From assembly GCF_002894645.1 (NCBI RefSeq), contig NZ_NCQY01000030.1, positions 194,302 to 258,301 of the forward strand: 64,000 bases of DNA, written 5' to 3'. The notes under the pieces are model-generated. The model had not been told where the DNA came from. It worked only from the letters and a program-made list of their open reading frames with translations, and did no database searches. The stretch's first letter is position 1, and every line of letters starts with the position of its first letter. Positions 1 through 10,045 of this stretch are shown piece by piece. Origin of the DNA: Salinibacter altiplanensis. Lineage in GTDB: Bacteria > Bacteroidota > Rhodothermia > Rhodothermales > Salinibacteraceae. Position numbers and translations under genes: made by a program.

Positions 1-3000
1 AGCCTCACCGCATCGCTGCGGGGGACGACGGCCCCTCCAGACGCCGGTGCTCGGACGTTCGACCTTACGACGCGCCTTGCGATAGACAGTCCACACGGGG
101 CCGTCCGGGGCTCACTGGACGTCGCCCGGTCGTCGCCGTCCGACCTCAGCTACAGTGCCTCGCTCGTGGCAGACAGTCTCAACCTTGCGCCCCTGACCGG
201 TCGACCCGCCCTGACGAGCCGACTGTCAGGGCAGGTCGAGGGCAGCGGGGCTGGCACGCAGCTCGGCATTCTTCAGGGCTCGGTCGACGTGTCCCTCACG
301 GACTCTGAGATTGCCGGTCGTTCGTTTGCCTCCGCCGACGGCTCACTCGCAATTGATGGGGATAGCAGCGGGGGCACCATGAGGATCCGACAGGAGAATG
401 GAGGGCGTTTGTCTATCGAAGGAGCGACTCAATCCCTCGATCGCCACCCCGCCTACCGGGCCACGGCCACAGGCTCCAATGTCAACCTAAAATCCCTTCT
501 GGGACCCAGTGCCCCGTCCACGCAACTCAATGCACGCTTGTCTATCAGAGGTGCCGGCAAGACGTGGCAGGCCGTCACCGGGACGGCGGCCCTCCAGGTG
601 GACAGTTCTCGGATCAACCGTGGGGACAGTGCAGTTGCGTTGCCGCCGCACTCCGCCACCCTCCGCGTGGCCGACCGCACCGCCGACCGTCCCCGTGTCG
701 AGCTGAGCGGCTCGGCACTCCGTCTCACGGCCGACGGCACCTCACTCGGGCCGGCTCTCTGGACGGCAGCCCGAACCTGGGGCACGAAGCTCCGGGATGC
801 GGTTCGGCGCGAGCGCAGCAAGCCCGCTCCTTCTCGTCAACGGTCGTCCATCCAGCCGTCCCTCTACCTGCCGACCGACATTTCCCCCCAAGAATCTTCC
901 CGGCTTCAATCTTCCCTCCAAGCCGAGGCACATGTTCGGGTCCTTCAGCCCAAGATCGTAAGTGCCTGGTGGGGGGCCTTTCCGGACGAGGCCGACAACC
1001 TTACCGCCAGGGCTCGCCTCTCTGTCGGTCCCGATAGCCTCCATACCGCAGGACGCGTCTCGGCCGATTTCATCCGGTCCGGCACCAGGACCGTGACCGA
1101 CCTGAGCGCCGGATACGACGTGTCCAGTGATATTGGGGCTCCCCTTGCACAATCAACGGTGGCGACGGCCACGGTATCGGCCACCCGGGCCGCACTGGGC
1201 GGTCCCCCCCTCACAAACGCCGCCGTTGCCCTCACCTACGGCGGCCGCACCGGCTGGCTCCAAGCGCAAGCAGATAGCGTCGGGGTTGCCAGTTCTGTGC
1301 GGCTATCCGGGGGGCTTCACATCACGCCCAGGACCAATGAGCTACGCCTTCAGGACGTCTCGGCGACCACCAACGGCAACGAGTGGACCAATGCTTCATC
1401 TGCCTCCCTGCGGGCCTACTCGGGCGCCGTTGTTCTGACGCCACTCACAGTACAGCAGCCCCATCCCGACACCTCTTCTCTGCAAAAACTTCGGATCGGC
1501 GGCACCGTCTCGACGCGCCCGTCGGACACTCTAACCGTGGAGGCCCAGCACGTCTATCTTCCTCCCATCTCACAGGCAATGGGACTGCCGCAACTCATCG
1601 GCGGCAACCTGAACGGCACGATGCGTTTTCACGGTGGGCTGGACGCCCCCAACCTGGAAACCGAGTTGGGGGTGCGGCGCCTCTCCTTCGACCGTCGGGT
1701 CCTGGGCTCTGCTCGCCTTCGCCTGGCGTACACGGCCCGATCTCCAGATCTCCGCGTGAACGGGCACCTCCGCTCAGAAGCCCGAGACCTGGAGCAGCTG
1801 ACGGGGCCGGACCTGGTCCCCGAGGGGGCACGAGCGGTCGAGCCCAACGACGTCTCTGTGTCTGGTCGGGTGCGGCTCCCCGAATGGGCCCGTGTGGGAG
1901 ATCTTGAGCGAACCTCGGCCCTCCCTCCGGAAGAAACCCTAGATCTTTCAGTGGGGGTCACACGTGCGGACCTCTTCTTCTTTCGGTACATCTTCGAGGA
2001 GCGCGTCGCGGGCATGCGCGGATTCGTCACCGGGCCGCTCCACATCGGGGGGCGAGTGCGCGACCCTGAGTTTGAGGCAGACTTCGACATCGTGAACGGG
2101 GCCGTTCAGCTGCCGGTCTTTGGGCTGTCCTACGAGGTGGAGGGGCCTGTGGCGGTGGACGAACGCGGCATCCACGCCCGCACGCTCCAGGTCCGAGACG
2201 ATGAGGGCACTGCCACCGTGGACGGGAGCATTCTGTTCAATGACTACCAGTATTTCTCCTTCGACCTGTCGGCCGCACTAGACGGCATTACGGTAATCGA
2301 CGTATCGCAGGCCGAGGACCTTCCGTTTTATGGCCATATCCGGGGCTCAGGCCCCTTGCATCTCAACGGCCCTCTTCCCGACGCTACCCTCTCGTCAAAC
2401 ACGGCACGGACGACGTCGGACAGCGAGCTCTACATCCCCGTCTCCGGGCGAACGGTGGAGGAGGACACGGGCTTCATCGTCTTCGCCGACTCCACAGGCC
2501 GCCCCCCCTCCGTATCACAGCCAACACGCCGCCCCAACATCTTGGCGGACCGCCCGGAGGGCGTTCCCTCTTTCGTGGAGGGCCTCAACCTTGACCTCAA
2601 TGTCATCGCTCCGGACGAGTCGACGGTTAACCTCGTCTTCGATCCACTGGTGGGCGATGTGGTAACGGTCGTTGGCTCCGGCCGGGTGCAGTTGCAGCGG
2701 AGGGAAGGCGATTTTTCGGTCTACGGGAGCTTCAATGCGACCGGCGGCACCTACCTGTTCACGGCCGGGGAGGTCTTTGTGCGTCGCTTTGCCATCAGCC
2801 AAGGCACCATCACCTGGGACGGCAGCCCCACCAATGCCCAACTGGATCTGGATGCCGAGTATCGCACCCGCGCCTCTCCCTCCGGCCTGCCGGGCTTCGA
2901 CGGGTACAGTGGGCGCATCCCTGTTACGGTCCAGCTGGCCATCGCCGGCCGGGTGGCCTCCCCGCAGGTGGACCTCAGCCTGTCCATGACGCGCAGCGAA

Positions 3001-3726
3001 GAGCGAAACCTGATCGGCTCCGAAACCCTAGACGCCGCTCTCAACCAGCCCGCTCGGACCACGGAGTACGCCACGAGCGTGCTGCTGACGAACACATTTC
3101 TCTTGACCACCGAGTCAATCACCCAGAGTGGCACTCCCCGTTCCGGCGATGAAGGCGGTCAACTGACAACGGCGGGCAACCAACTGGCGTTCAACAGCGT
3201 GTCTCAGCTCGTATCGAGCCAGCTCAACCGATACCTCGGAGAGGCCCTCCCCAATGTGGACCTCAACTTTGGCGTGCAAGGGGAAGACCCGAGCAACCTG
3301 GACCTGATCTACGGGGTGGCCCTGCGCCTGCTCAACGAGCGCCTCATCATTCGGGGCGAAGGGGTGTATACCAACGACGATCCGACCGGCCCGGATGCCC
3401 AGCGCGCCGAGGGCCCCCAAGGCGAGTTCATGGTGGAGGTGCGACTCAGTCCCAGCGTCAGTGCCAAGGTATTCTACCGGCGCACCGGGGACGACCTGAC
3501 CCCCAGCCGCGCCCTCACGAGCAGCCGGGGGGCCGGCGTGTCGTACCAGACCCAGTTCTCAACCTGGCAGTCGCTCCTCCACAGCGTGTTCGGATGGCTG
3601 CTGCCAGACGATGATCAGCCGGACGACGAGGCCCCCACCCCGGTTGCCCAACCGTCCCTCTCTCCCCCCGACTCGACCGCCTCGGCCGAAGCACAAGAGG
3701 CGTCCCCCACAGACGAGCCTCTGTGA
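1..3726 (+). CDS. tamB: TamB-like translocation/assembly protein, 5' truncated by the window edge
   Basis: The reading frame is open from base 1, so the start lies outside the window and about 1241 residues are visible. The protein is a long, repetitive, beta-strand-rich chain of the AsmA/TamB type. It ends in a TamB C-terminal (DUF490) domain, where a stretch near residues 1090-1150 carries the family-like LIYGVALRLLNERLIIRGEG pattern and then a beta-rich barrel-like tail. TamB proteins span the periplasm and help move lipids or outer-membrane proteins between the membranes; that role is taken from the family. A GTG at 166 is only an internal codon, since the upstream codons in this frame continue the same kind of sequence. 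A Pro/Asp/Glu-rich tail of about 40 residues follows the domain. RNase R follows on the same strand. Confidence 0.85.
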   Translation, partial: SLTASLRGTTAPPDAGARTFDLTTRLAIDSPHGAVRGSLDVARSSPSDLSYSASLVADSLNLAPLTGRPALTSRLSGQVEGSGAGTQLGILQGSVDVSLTDSEIAGRSFASADGSLAIDGDSSGGTMRIRQENGGRLSIEGATQSLDRHPAYRATATGSNVNLKSLLGPSAPSTQLNARLSIRGAGKTWQAVTGTAALQVDSSRINRGDSAVALPPHSATLRVADRTADRPRVELSGSALRLTADGTSLGPALWTAARTWGTKLRDAVRRERSKPAPSRQRSSIQPSLYLPTDISPQESSRLQSSLQAEAHVRVLQPKIVSAWWGAFPDEADNLTARARLSVGPDSLHTAGRVSADFIRSGTRTVTDLSAGYDVSSDIGAPLAQSTVATATVSATRAALGGPPLTNAAVALTYGGRTGWLQAQADSVGVASSVRLSGGLHITPRTNELRLQDVSATTNGNEWTNASSASLRAYSGAVVLTPLTVQQPHPDTSSLQKLRIGGTVSTRPSDTLTVEAQHVYLPPISQAMGLPQLIGGNLNGTMRFHGGLDAPNLETELGVRRLSFDRRVLGSARLRLAYTARSPDLRVNGHLRSEARDLEQLTGPDLVPEGARAVEPNDVSVSGRVRLPEWARVGDLERTSALPPEETLDLSVGVTRADLFFFRYIFEERVAGMRGFVTGPLHIGGRVRDPEFEADFDIVNGAVQLPVFGLSYEVEGPVAVDERGIHARTLQVRDDEGTATVDGSILFNDYQYFSFDLSAALDGITVIDVSQAEDLPFYGHIRGSGPLHLNGPLPDATLSSNTARTTSDSELYIPVSGRTVEEDTGFIVFADSTGRPPSVSQPTRRPNILADRPEGVPSFVEGLNLDLNVIAPDESTVNLVFDPLVGDVVTVVGSGRVQLQRREGDFSVYGSFNATGGTYLFTAGEVFVRRFAISQGTITWDGSPTNAQLDLDAEYRTRASPSGLPGFDGYSGRIPVTVQLAIAGRVASPQVDLSLSMTRSEERNLIGSETLDAALNQPARTTEYATSVLLTNTFLLTTESITQSGTPRSGDEGGQLTTAGNQLAFNSVSQLVSSQLNRYLGEALPNVDLNFGVQGEDPSNLDLIYGVALRLLNERLIIRGEGVYTNDDPTGPDAQRAEGPQGEFMVEVRLSPSVSAKVFYRRTGDDLTPSRALTSSRGAGVSYQTQFSTWQSLLHSVFGWLLPDDDQPDDEAPTPVAQPSLSPPDSTASAEAQEASPTDEPL

Positions 3727-3796
3727 CTTTTTCGTGCGGTTCGAACGCTGACGGGCAGGCCGTCGTTGCGTTCTACGAGATTCATACTGACTCCTT

Positions 3797-3811
3797 TTTC
3801 TATCATAGAAA
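3797..3811. promoter_or_regulatory. Perfect palindrome upstream of RNase R
   Basis: TTTCTAT-C-ATAGAAA is an inverted repeat with perfect 7-base arms in an AT-rich patch between tamB and rnr. It ends about ten bases before the first plausible RNase R codon. It could be an operator or part of a promoter. No function is shown by the sequence itself. Confidence 0.35.
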
Positions 3812-3820
3812 TTTACCGCC

Positions 3821-5962
3821 ATTACGGAGACGCAAGTTGACAGCCTTCGACAGGACATCCTCGCCTTTCTGCAAGCTCACCCCGACGACGCCCATCGCTC
3901 CCACGAGATTGCGAAGGCGCTCGACATTGAGGACAATGAGACCTACCTCCAGTTCTGTGACGTGCTCGCAGAGATGACCGCCCGCAAACTTGTGGAGCGC
4001 GACGGCCGGAAGTACAAGGCCAAAGCCACCACGCGTCAGCACACTGGGGTTCTCCAGTGTCACGACAAGGGCTTTGGCTTCGTTCAGGCCACGGATCAAG
4101 ACGAGGAGTTCTTTATCCGAGAGGCCAACATGGGAGAAGCCCTGCACGGGGATCTCGTCCGCGTGGCCGTGGCCGCCCGCGCCCCCGAAGACAAGAAGCG
4201 GGAGTGCGAAGTTCTCGAGGTTGCCGAGCGGCGCTGCACCAAGGTGGTTGGCACCTTCCGCCACCGAGGAGACTTCGCGTTCGTGGAGCCGGACGACCAG
4301 CGCATTCTGCAGGATGTGTACGTCGCCCCGGATGCATTCAGCGGTGCGGAGGACGGCGAGAAGGTGATGGTGTCCATCGAACGGTTTGACGACCGGAAGG
4401 CCTCTCCCGAGGGACAAATCCTCCGCGTCATCGGCCCGTCGGACGACCCGAACGTGCGGGTCTTGTCCCTTGCCATGAGCATGGACGTGAAGGCCGACTT
4501 CCCCGAGGAGGTGGAGGCTGAAGCCCAAGACATTCCCGTCGAGATTCCCGAGGAGGAGATCGAGCGCCGTCGCGACCTCCGCGACAAGCCGATCTTCACG
4601 ATTGATCCGGACGACGCGAAGGACTTCGACGATGCCATTCACGTCGAGGAACTAAGCAATGGCCACTACGAAGTGGGCGTCCACATCGCAGACGTGAGTC
4701 ACTACGTGGAGCCCGATACGGCCATCGATACAGAGGCGCTGGAGCGTGGGACGAGCGTGTACCTCGTGGACCGCACCATCCCCATGCTCCCCGAGAAGCT
4801 CTCGAACAAGGTCTGCTCCCTACGGCCCCACGAGGACAAGCTGGCCTTCTCCATTCTTATGGAGGTAACGGGGCAGGGCGACGTGGTGGACCACGAGATT
4901 TGCGAGACGGTGATCCACTCCAAGGAGCGCCTCACCTACGACCGCGCTCAAGACTACATTGAGGGCGGCTATCCCAACGACGAGATGGCGGCGGACGTGG
5001 TGCAGGCCAACCGACTCGCCAAGACCATTACCCAACGCCGAATGCAGGCGGGCGCCATCGACTTCGGCTCCGACGAGGTAAACGTAATTCTGGACGAGGA
5101 CGGTACCCCGACGAACATCGTGCGGAAGGAACGCCTCCGGGCCAACCGCCTCGTTGAAGAGTTCATGCTGCTGGCGAACCGAACCGTCGCGAAGCACATC
5201 GCCGCGCCGGAGCATGTGGAACGTCACCGTTCAAACGGAACCGACGAGCCGCTCCCCTTCGTGTACCGGGTGCACGACAGCCCAGACAGCGAGAAAATTC
5301 AGCAGCTTGCCGAGTACGTTCGCGTCTTTGGTCACGAACTGCCCCTCACCGACGGCAACGCACGCTCTTCAGACCTGGGGGCCCTCATCGATGAGGTCAA
5401 GGGAGAGTCCGAAGAACAGGTCATCGTGCGGGCGGCCCTCCGCGCCATGTCGAAGGCTGAGTATGCCGTCGGCAACATCGGCCACTATGGCCTTGGCTTC
5501 GACTACTACTCCCACTTCACAAGCCCCATCCGACGGTATCCCGACCTGATGGTGCACCGGCTGCTCAAGCACTACGCCAAGGGCGGGTCGCCTGCGGACA
5601 TCGAGGATCTTGCGGCCCGGTGCGAACACTGCTCCGAGCAGGAACGAAACGCCGAAGGAGCCGAGCGAGAGTCTGTAAAGCTGAAGCAGGTGGAGTACGT
5701 GAAAAACCACGTCGGTGAAAAATTCGACGGGGTCGTCAGCGGCGTGACGAAGTTTGGGGTCTTCGTCGAGATTACCGACCTGTTGGTCGAGGGCCTCGTC
5801 CACGTCCGCGAGATGGACGACTACTACGTGTACGACGAGTCGACGTACACGCTTCGGGGCGAGAACAACGGCACCTCGTACCGCCCCGGCGATTCGGTGC
5901 GTGTGGAGGTGGCAAGCGCCAGCGTCGAGGACCGCGAAATCGACCTTCTGTTCGTGGACTAG
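3821..5962 (+). CDS. rnr: Ribonuclease R (RNB-family 3'-5' exoribonuclease)
   Basis: This is a processive 3'-5' exoribonuclease of RNA turnover. Domains in order are a winged-helix N-terminus (codons from about 3842), cold-shock domains, the RNB catalytic domain with the DPDDAKDFDDAIH metal-binding motif (about 4600-4640), and a C-terminal S1 domain (GVVSGVTKFGVFVEI, from about 5725). The start is a problem. The frame is open back to a stop at 3806-3808, and the residues encoded from 3842 fit the RNase R winged helix. Yet there is no ATG, GTG or TTG in frame before GTG 3962, which would remove that helix. I place the start at the ATT at 3821, giving 713 residues. GTG 3962 (666 residues) is the conservative alternative. 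A sequence error or frameshift is also possible. Confidence 0.9.
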   Translation: MTETQVDSLRQDILAFLQAHPDDAHRSHEIAKALDIEDNETYLQFCDVLAEMTARKLVERDGRKYKAKATTRQHTGVLQCHDKGFGFVQATDQDEEFFIREANMGEALHGDLVRVAVAARAPEDKKRECEVLEVAERRCTKVVGTFRHRGDFAFVEPDDQRILQDVYVAPDAFSGAEDGEKVMVSIERFDDRKASPEGQILRVIGPSDDPNVRVLSLAMSMDVKADFPEEVEAEAQDIPVEIPEEEIERRRDLRDKPIFTIDPDDAKDFDDAIHVEELSNGHYEVGVHIADVSHYVEPDTAIDTEALERGTSVYLVDRTIPMLPEKLSNKVCSLRPHEDKLAFSILMEVTGQGDVVDHEICETVIHSKERLTYDRAQDYIEGGYPNDEMAADVVQANRLAKTITQRRMQAGAIDFGSDEVNVILDEDGTPTNIVRKERLRANRLVEEFMLLANRTVAKHIAAPEHVERHRSNGTDEPLPFVYRVHDSPDSEKIQQLAEYVRVFGHELPLTDGNARSSDLGALIDEVKGESEEQVIVRAALRAMSKAEYAVGNIGHYGLGFDYYSHFTSPIRRYPDLMVHRLLKHYAKGGSPADIEDLAARCEHCSEQERNAEGAERESVKLKQVEYVKNHVGEKFDGVVSGVTKFGVFVEITDLLVEGLVHVREMDDYYVYDESTYTLRGENNGTSYRPGDSVRVEVASASVEDREIDLLFVD

Positions 5963-5995
5963 GTCCCGGATTCTTGGGGCTCAGAACCGCTCGTG

Positions 5996-6020
5996 GGGGC
6001 GAGGATGGTGGCCTCGCCCC
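5996..6020. terminator. GC-rich hairpin between convergent genes
   Basis: GGGGCGAGG and CCTCGCCCC form a perfect 9-bp stem with a 7-base loop, located between the convergent ends of rnr and the DUF1015 gene. There is no T-run on either side, so intrinsic termination is likely only by position. Confidence 0.45.
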
Positions 6021-6034
6021 GCACGCCCGGGCCT

Positions 6035-7309
6035 CTAGATCGCGGGCGCTCCCGACACATCGCTGGGCACGTCCTCAGCGAAGTCGTGGACCAGCAACCC
6101 GCTCCGCAGCTTGGGCTCAAACCAGGTGGACTTCGGGGGCATCAGGCTTCCCTCGTCCGACACGGCCACCAGCTCTTCGATACGAGTCGGGTACATACTA
6201 ATGGCCATCTGGGCCGTCCCCGCTTCTACCCGAGCCTCCAACGCATCCGTCCCCCGAATGCCTCCGACGAAGCCGATCGTGGGGTCTCGGCGCTGGTCGG
6301 TGATGTCGAGCAGAGGCTCCAGAAGATGCTCGCTCAGGCGCGACACGTCCAGCTGGTCAACGACGCGGTTCCCATCCGGGGCCGGAAGGGAGAGTCGGTG
6401 CCAGGCCCCATCCACGTACAGGCACACCGTTCCTTTCTGGGCCGGCACCGGATCGTCGACCTTCCGGTCTAGCTCAAAGTTGCGGGCCAGCTGCTCCAAA
6501 AAGTCAGTGGGGGAGGCGGGCAGCTCGTGGATGACCCGGTTGTAAGCCATGATGTGCATATGACTCATGGGAAAGAGGACCGCGGTAAACATCTCGTACC
6601 CGGGCACATCCGCTTGATCGTCCGACACAGTCCCCGCTGCCTCTCGCAGCGTCGCGGCGGCTCGACTGGCCGCTTTGGATCGGTGGTGTCCGTCTGCGAT
6701 GTACAGGTGCTCCACATGGTGAAATGCATCGACGAGCGGGGCCGGTGCTGAGGCTTTCCAGACCGTGTGCCGCACCCCATCGTCCGCCTCAAAGTCGTAC
6801 AGCGGGTCCTGTTCCTGCACGTCCGACACGAGCCCGTGGATTGTGTCGTCGTCACGGTACGTCAACATTACGGGCTCGGCGTGGGCCTGCTGGGCGAGGA
6901 TGTGCCGGGTCCGGTCGTCCTCCTTGGCCGGACGCGTCTCTTCGTGCTTTACGATGGTGCCCTCGTCGTACTCCCCGACCGAGACCCCTCCGAACACGCC
7001 GGTCTGCTCACGGCCGTCCGCCACGAGGCGATAGACGTAGACGGCGGGCTTGTTTTCCTGTACCGTGTGGTCCGCTTCTACAAACTGACGCAGGTTGGCG
7101 GCCCCCTGTTCGTAGACAGCGCCTTCGGGCGTGTCCCCCTCCGGAGGCAGGTCAATTTCGGGCCGGGCCACGTGCAAGAAACTTTGCGGTCGTCCCTCGG
7201 CTCGGTCTCGCGCCTCGGCCGCATCGACCACGTCGTAGGGCACCGACGCAATCTCCTTGAGGTGCTGAGGACGAGGGCGCACAGCCCGGAATGGATGCAC
7301 AGTGGCCAT
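6035..7309 (-). CDS. DUF1015 family protein
   Basis: A 424-residue soluble protein of the DUF1015 family. It shows the family's N-terminal VHPFRAVRP/VPYDVV segment (residues 4-27), the conserved KHEETRPAKEDDR block (about 120-133) and the ADGHHR block (about 205-211), and its length is normal for the family. In many Bacteroidota relatives DUF1015 genes sit beside serine-biosynthesis genes, but that is not the case here. The molecular activity is not established for this protein. The gene converges on rnr, with a GC-rich hairpin in the gap, and is preceded by a region of about 480 bases without genes that should hold its promoter. Confidence 0.85.
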   Translation of the reverse strand: MATVHPFRAVRPRPQHLKEIASVPYDVVDAAEARDRAEGRPQSFLHVARPEIDLPPEGDTPEGAVYEQGAANLRQFVEADHTVQENKPAVYVYRLVADGREQTGVFGGVSVGEYDEGTIVKHEETRPAKEDDRTRHILAQQAHAEPVMLTYRDDDTIHGLVSDVQEQDPLYDFEADDGVRHTVWKASAPAPLVDAFHHVEHLYIADGHHRSKAASRAAATLREAAGTVSDDQADVPGYEMFTAVLFPMSHMHIMAYNRVIHELPASPTDFLEQLARNFELDRKVDDPVPAQKGTVCLYVDGAWHRLSLPAPDGNRVVDQLDVSRLSEHLLEPLLDITDQRRDPTIGFVGGIRGTDALEARVEAGTAQMAISMYPTRIEELVAVSDEGSLMPPKSTWFEPKLRSGLLVHDFAEDVPSDVSGAPAI

Positions 7310-7791
7310 GGACGTCAGAACTTTGGTGGCGAATCAATGAGCACTGTTTTAGTATACAGCCCAGCGTGTGAAGACGCACACCCACTTCTCGGTTCTTTAG
7401 AAAGGGTTTCTCCTCCCTAGCCTCTCCACTCCTCACCTGTTTGGTACGCACAACTTTGGTGCACACGCCCCCGGCATGGCTGCCGGGCGGATCCGCATTC
7501 GCCTCATTGGAACAGTCCAGGACCACTGTGCCCTTCCCCTCCGGAGACTCCTCTCTTCGGCCCGCATGGATTGGGCATAGGCGTTCGGCGAGTCCCCCGC
7601 AGATCCTTCTCGGTCCGAGGGACCGTTCCGGTATCTCCCTCCACGGCCCGTTCTCCGTCCAGGAGGCAGCCCGCCGAGGGGCTGCACACGTCGTATCCGG
7701 ACACCATCGCCCGGGCGCCGCTCGGAGCGCACGTCCCCGCACTCGTTTTGTATCGCAGAATGCCGATGCTCGGCGTCTCTGACCACAATGT
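7310..7791. other. Intergenic region, promoter side of the DUF1015 gene
   Basis: About 480 bases between the start of the DUF1015 gene and the end of the PAP2 gene. Short open frames here have no protein-like features. A small hairpin (CCCGGCA at 7470-7476 with TGCCGGG at 7481-7487) has no T-run. Nothing else is recognised. Confidence 0.4.
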
Positions 7792-8544
7792 TCAAAAGGA
7801 CATCCGGATGACCAGCGGCGGACCCAAAGACGATTTCGAGGAGGCCTGGAACGGGGCGGGGGTCACCGCGTGGCGGAGGTGGTGGACGAGCAGAGCGACC
7901 CCGATGCCCAGCACAGTTCCGGCCAGCACATCGCTGGGGTAGTGCACCCCGAGGTGCACCCGACTCAGTGCCACACTCGTGGCCCATAGCACACCGGGCC
8001 CCACGACATACCACCGAGGATAGGACAGCCCCCAGGACGTCACCAGCGCGGCTGAAAGTGACGCATGGCCGGACGGGAACGACAGGCGTGCGTCTTCAGA
8101 GGCCGAGGAACGATGACGATCAGTACGTGCCTCCAACGGCCGATGGACATACGGACGGGGGCGCTCCACCACATGCTTTATCCCCACCGCCAGCCCGTAG
8201 GTGAGCCCCTGGGTTAGTGTGAGGCGATAGGCGGCAGCCCGTACAGCAGGGTCCTGGGTGAGCACTGCTCCGCCCCACGCGAGGGGCACGGCCCCGTAGA
8301 AGACGGGACGCGCCGAGCGGTGTGCTCCCCGCAGCCCCTTGGACACCGCGGGCTGTGTCAGGCAGTACACGGACGCGAGACCGCGCACGTCGAGCGGGCG
8401 ATCAGGGGACGCTGTGCAGAAACGTGGGGCAGCGGCCCCGGATGAAGGCGGCGGTGACTGCGCCTGAACTGGTTCTCCTCCCCCCGCGCACAGAAGCAAG
8501 AGGACCCCCCACACTGATCCGAAGAGGCACCGTCGGACGGCCAT
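7792..8544 (-). CDS. PAP2-family membrane phosphatase
   Basis: A 250-residue exported phosphatase of the PAP2/phosphatidic acid phosphatase superfamily, which removes phosphate from lipid phosphates or polyprenyl diphosphates at the membrane. A hydrophobic N-terminal segment (residues 7-21) followed by small residues looks like a signal peptide or anchor. All three active-site signatures are present: KHVVERPRP (K-x6-RP type), PSGH, and SRVHLGVHYPSD (SR-x5-H-x3-D type). The start at 8544 was chosen because it lies just after the recA stop and precedes the signal segment. Longer frames run back through recA. Only four bases separate it from recA on the same strand, so co-transcription is likely. 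The exact lipid substrate cannot be told. Confidence 0.85.
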   Translation of the reverse strand: MAVRRCLFGSVWGVLLLLCAGGGEPVQAQSPPPSSGAAAPRFCTASPDRPLDVRGLASVYCLTQPAVSKGLRGAHRSARPVFYGAVPLAWGGAVLTQDPAVRAAAYRLTLTQGLTYGLAVGIKHVVERPRPYVHRPLEARTDRHRSSASEDARLSFPSGHASLSAALVTSWGLSYPRWYVVGPGVLWATSVALSRVHLGVHYPSDVLAGTVLGIGVALLVHHLRHAVTPAPFQASSKSSLGPPLVIRMSF

Positions 8545-8548
8545 GGAT

Positions 8549-9625
8549 CTAGGCCTCTTCGACGGCCGCTTCAGACTCTTCATCGAGATCCCCTTCGTCG
8601 TCCTCGTCGGACTCGTCCCCCACCGTCGAGAGTCCGATTTCTCCACGGAGGGCCGACTTGATCTCTTCGCGCTGCTCCGGATTTTCTTCGAGCCACTCCT
8701 TCGTGTTTTCACGCCCCTGGGCAATGGTCTCATCCTGATACGAGTACCAGGACCCTCGCTTCTGAAGAATGTCGTACTCCGTTCCAAGGTCGATAATTTC
8801 TCCGAGCGACGAAATGCCCTCCCCGTAGATGAGGTCGAACTCCGCTTCCTTGAATGGAGGCGCCACCTTGTTCTTCTTCACCTTTACCCGAGTGCGGTTG
8901 CCCACAACATCCTGCCCATCCTTAACGGCCCCAATTCGGCGGATGTCCATTCGGACCGACGAGTAGAACTTCAGCGCCCGCCCGCCGGAGGTGGTCTCTG
9001 GGTTCCCAAACATCACACCGATTTTCATCCGGATCTGGTTGATGAAGATCAGGGACGTCTTGGTACGATTGATGTTGCCTGCCAGCTTGCGGAGGGCCTG
9101 GCTCATGAGACGTGCCTGCAGGCCCACATGGGTGTCTCCCATGTCTCCCTCCAGTTCGGCCTGCGGCACAAGCGCCGACACGGAGTCGATGACGATCACG
9201 TCGAGGGCTCCACTACGCACCAGGGTGTCCGTGATGTTGAGGGCCTGCTCGCCGGTGTCCGGTTGCGAAATCAGGAGCTCATCCGTGTCCACCCCAAGCT
9301 GCTCGGCGTAGTTGGGATCAAACGCATGCTCGGCATCAACGAATGCACAGGTCCCATCGAGTTTCTGGGCCTCCGAAACGATGTGGGCTGCCAAGGTCGT
9401 TTTGCCCGACGACTCGGGCCCAAAGATCTCAATGATGCGACCGCGCGGCACCCCTCCCACCCCCAAGGCATCGTCCAGTGCGAGCGACCCCGTCGGGATC
9501 GCCTTTACCTCCTGGTTGGGATCATCACTGAGACGCATGATCGCCCCTTCACCGTGGTCCCGTTGAATCTGCTCAACGGCGAGGTCGAGGGCCTTGTCCT
9601 TCGCTTCTCCGTCTTTGTCTGACAT
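8549..9625 (-). CDS. recA: RecA recombinase
   Basis: RecA forms ATP-dependent filaments on single-stranded DNA for homologous recombination and triggers LexA cleavage in the SOS response. Walker [10 protein letters not shown] is at residues 69-77, Walker B is VIVIDSV, and the loop segments [13 protein letters not shown] and [11 protein letters not shown] are intact. The length of 358 residues is normal. The last ~25 residues are almost wholly acidic (Asp/Glu), which fits the usual acidic RecA tail and is stronger in salt-adapted proteomes. The gene is followed at four bases by the PAP2 gene. The upstream region holds an inverted repeat GTGCC-N6-GGCAC (9725-9740) that could be a regulator site, but I cannot assign it to LexA. 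Confidence 0.97.
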   Translation of the reverse strand: MSDKDGEAKDKALDLAVEQIQRDHGEGAIMRLSDDPNQEVKAIPTGSLALDDALGVGGVPRGRIIEIFGPESSGKTTLAAHIVSEAQKLDGTCAFVDAEHAFDPNYAEQLGVDTDELLISQPDTGEQALNITDTLVRSGALDVIVIDSVSALVPQAELEGDMGDTHVGLQARLMSQALRKLAGNINRTKTSLIFINQIRMKIGVMFGNPETTSGGRALKFYSSVRMDIRRIGAVKDGQDVVGNRTRVKVKKNKVAPPFKEAEFDLIYGEGISSLGEIIDLGTEYDILQKRGSWYSYQDETIAQGRENTKEWLEENPEQREEIKSALRGEIGLSTVGDESDEDDEGDLDEESEAAVEEA

Positions 9626-10045
9626 ATCGTACCTGACGCGACTCGATCAAAAGAGCAGGACTGGGTGTGCTACGCCCCCGACCAACACATGACTTCGTAG
9701 ACACGAGAGCAACACGATTCTAACGTGCCTGAGAGGGCACACATGATTTCCAAAAAGATGAACGAAACAACCGACTGGATGGTCCCTGCCCTGAGACTCT
9801 GCACACATCATTCGAACATGTAGTGTGGCATCTGAGGGCAGGGCATCTCAACAGCTGCCTGACGGATGTGCCTTCGGCCAAGACACGGTGGGCAACGCTT
9901 CAAGGATCCGCCCAAACAGGCCGCATCGGGAGAACTACTAGGCGGGCACAGGAGGGCTTTTGCACGAGAACCACGAGGTCACAGCGCCCTGTGCGAAGCG
10001 AGGAAGCACAGCCGGGGAGGCGAAGAACACCCCTCAAACAGCCTC
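9626..10045. other. Intergenic region upstream of recA
   Basis: About 420 bases between recA and the PorD-like gene. It should carry the recA promoter. The only structured element noticed is GTGCC at 9725-9729 with GGCAC at 9736-9740. No protein-like frame is seen. Confidence 0.4.

Noticed and set aside
8543..9622. Long plus-strand open frame (359 codons) through recA
   Set aside because: It is the exact antisense of recA, which has complete RecA motifs. Long antisense frames are expected in GC-rich codon usage.
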